Source of the DNA: Demequina sp. NBRC 110053
GTDB lineage: Bacteria; Actinomycetota; Actinomycetes; Actinomycetales; Demequinaceae
Direction: 5' to 3'
Length of the DNA: 64,000 nt
Assembly (NCBI RefSeq): GCF_002090095.1
Contig: NZ_BBRJ01000002.1
Coordinates: 733,265 to 797,264 of the forward strand
The translations under genes and the position numbers were made by a program. Position 1 is the first letter of the stretch. Every line of letters begins with the position of its first letter. Of the stretch, positions 63,916-64,000 are shown one piece after another. Below the pieces are notes generated by a model. It was given only the letters and a program-made list of their open reading frames with translations, made no database searches and was not told the DNA's origin.

Positions 63916-64000
63916 GTGAACGAGGTCAGCAAGGAGGACGTCGACAGTCCGTTCGTCACCCTGACACGTCCCGAGTGGTCCGCGCTCGCTCGATCGACCC
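63916..64000 (+). CDS. coaA: Pantothenate kinase type I, N-terminal fragment
   Basis: Only 28 codons are visible before the window ends: VNEVSKEDVDSPFVTLTRPE and WSALARST. The pattern SPFVTLTRPEWSAL matches the N-terminus of type I pantothenate kinase (SPY..FDR..W..L), the first step of CoA synthesis, and coaA commonly lies beside glmS in actinobacteria. Called on a short fragment plus context. Confidence 0.7.
   Translation, partial: MNEVSKEDVDSPFVTLTRPEWSALARST

Overview
This is one contiguous piece of a high-GC actinobacterial chromosome. Visible markers are a WhiB-family protein, a GuaB3-type IMP dehydrogenase relative, a PspC-linked two-component system, a lysE/lysG pair, many GTG starts and many leaderless promoters (TANNNT, 6-7 nt, then the start codon). 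The mix of lactate dehydrogenase, phosphoketolase, Pta and AckA suggests a facultatively fermentative Micrococcales member. That placement is inference from gene content only. I see no rRNA, tRNA, CRISPR array, insertion sequence or prophage; this is core chromosome with some less conserved genes.

Layout. 1-4.4 kb: a two-component system (response regulator cut by the window edge) diverging from an MMPL exporter. 4.5-9.2 kb: L,D-transpeptidase, small envelope proteins, L-lactate dehydrogenase. 9.2-12.8 kb: PcrA/UvrD helicase and two small uncharacterised genes. 13.0-17.9 kb: a LuxR/histidine-kinase pair diverging from a PspC-domain protein, followed by a small membrane protein and a lipoprotein. 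18-21 kb: a Stealth-type sugar-phosphate transferase and a secreted protein made of four BLIP/SmpA-like repeats. 21-26.3 kb: a leftward run of two GGDEF cyclases, SURF1-like, DUF3817 and guaA. 26.5-30.7 kb: pta-ackA, then a short protein that looks like a phosphoketolase lacking its thiamine-diphosphate motifs, behind a promoter crowded with dyads.

30.7-37.2 kb: a class I amidotransferase and an ABC-F protein sharing a 43-bp divergent leaderless promoter, a NatA/NatB-like exporter, an XRE regulator and an SDR. 37.4-40.4 kb: true phosphoketolase and a small leaderless gene. 40.5-43.3 kb: XRE-cupin regulator diverging from a thioredoxin-reductase-like/methyltransferase fusion, with a clear operator between them, then a lipoprotein. 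43.3-51.7 kb: guaB3, a DnaQ-like exonuclease, glutamate-type dehydrogenase, a glycosyltransferase with a polytopic partner, a TauE/SafE permease, guaB. 51.8-54 kb: WhiB protein, groES with a perfect CIRCE operator but no groEL beside it, a THUMP-like methyltransferase. 54-57.4 kb: lysE/lysG and a GH3 hexosaminidase. 57.4-64 kb: the t6A and wall-precursor cluster tsaD, rimI, tsaB, tsaE, alr, acpS, glmS, and divergent coaA (cut by the window end).

How the parts fit. Xfp makes acetyl phosphate from sugar phosphates. AckA converts it to acetate plus ATP, Pta exchanges it with acetyl-CoA, and Ldh disposes of reductant. guaB, guaA and the two GGDEF enzymes lie on one metabolic line (IMP to GMP, then GTP to c-di-GMP). 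glmS, alr and nagZ-like genes serve wall synthesis and recycling; Ldt, PspC and the exporter systems serve the envelope.

Most notable: the degenerate phosphoketolase-like gene next to pta-ackA with its complex promoter; an 11-bp motif (GCCGATGCGCG) present at least ten times, mostly between genes; and the four-repeat secreted protein.
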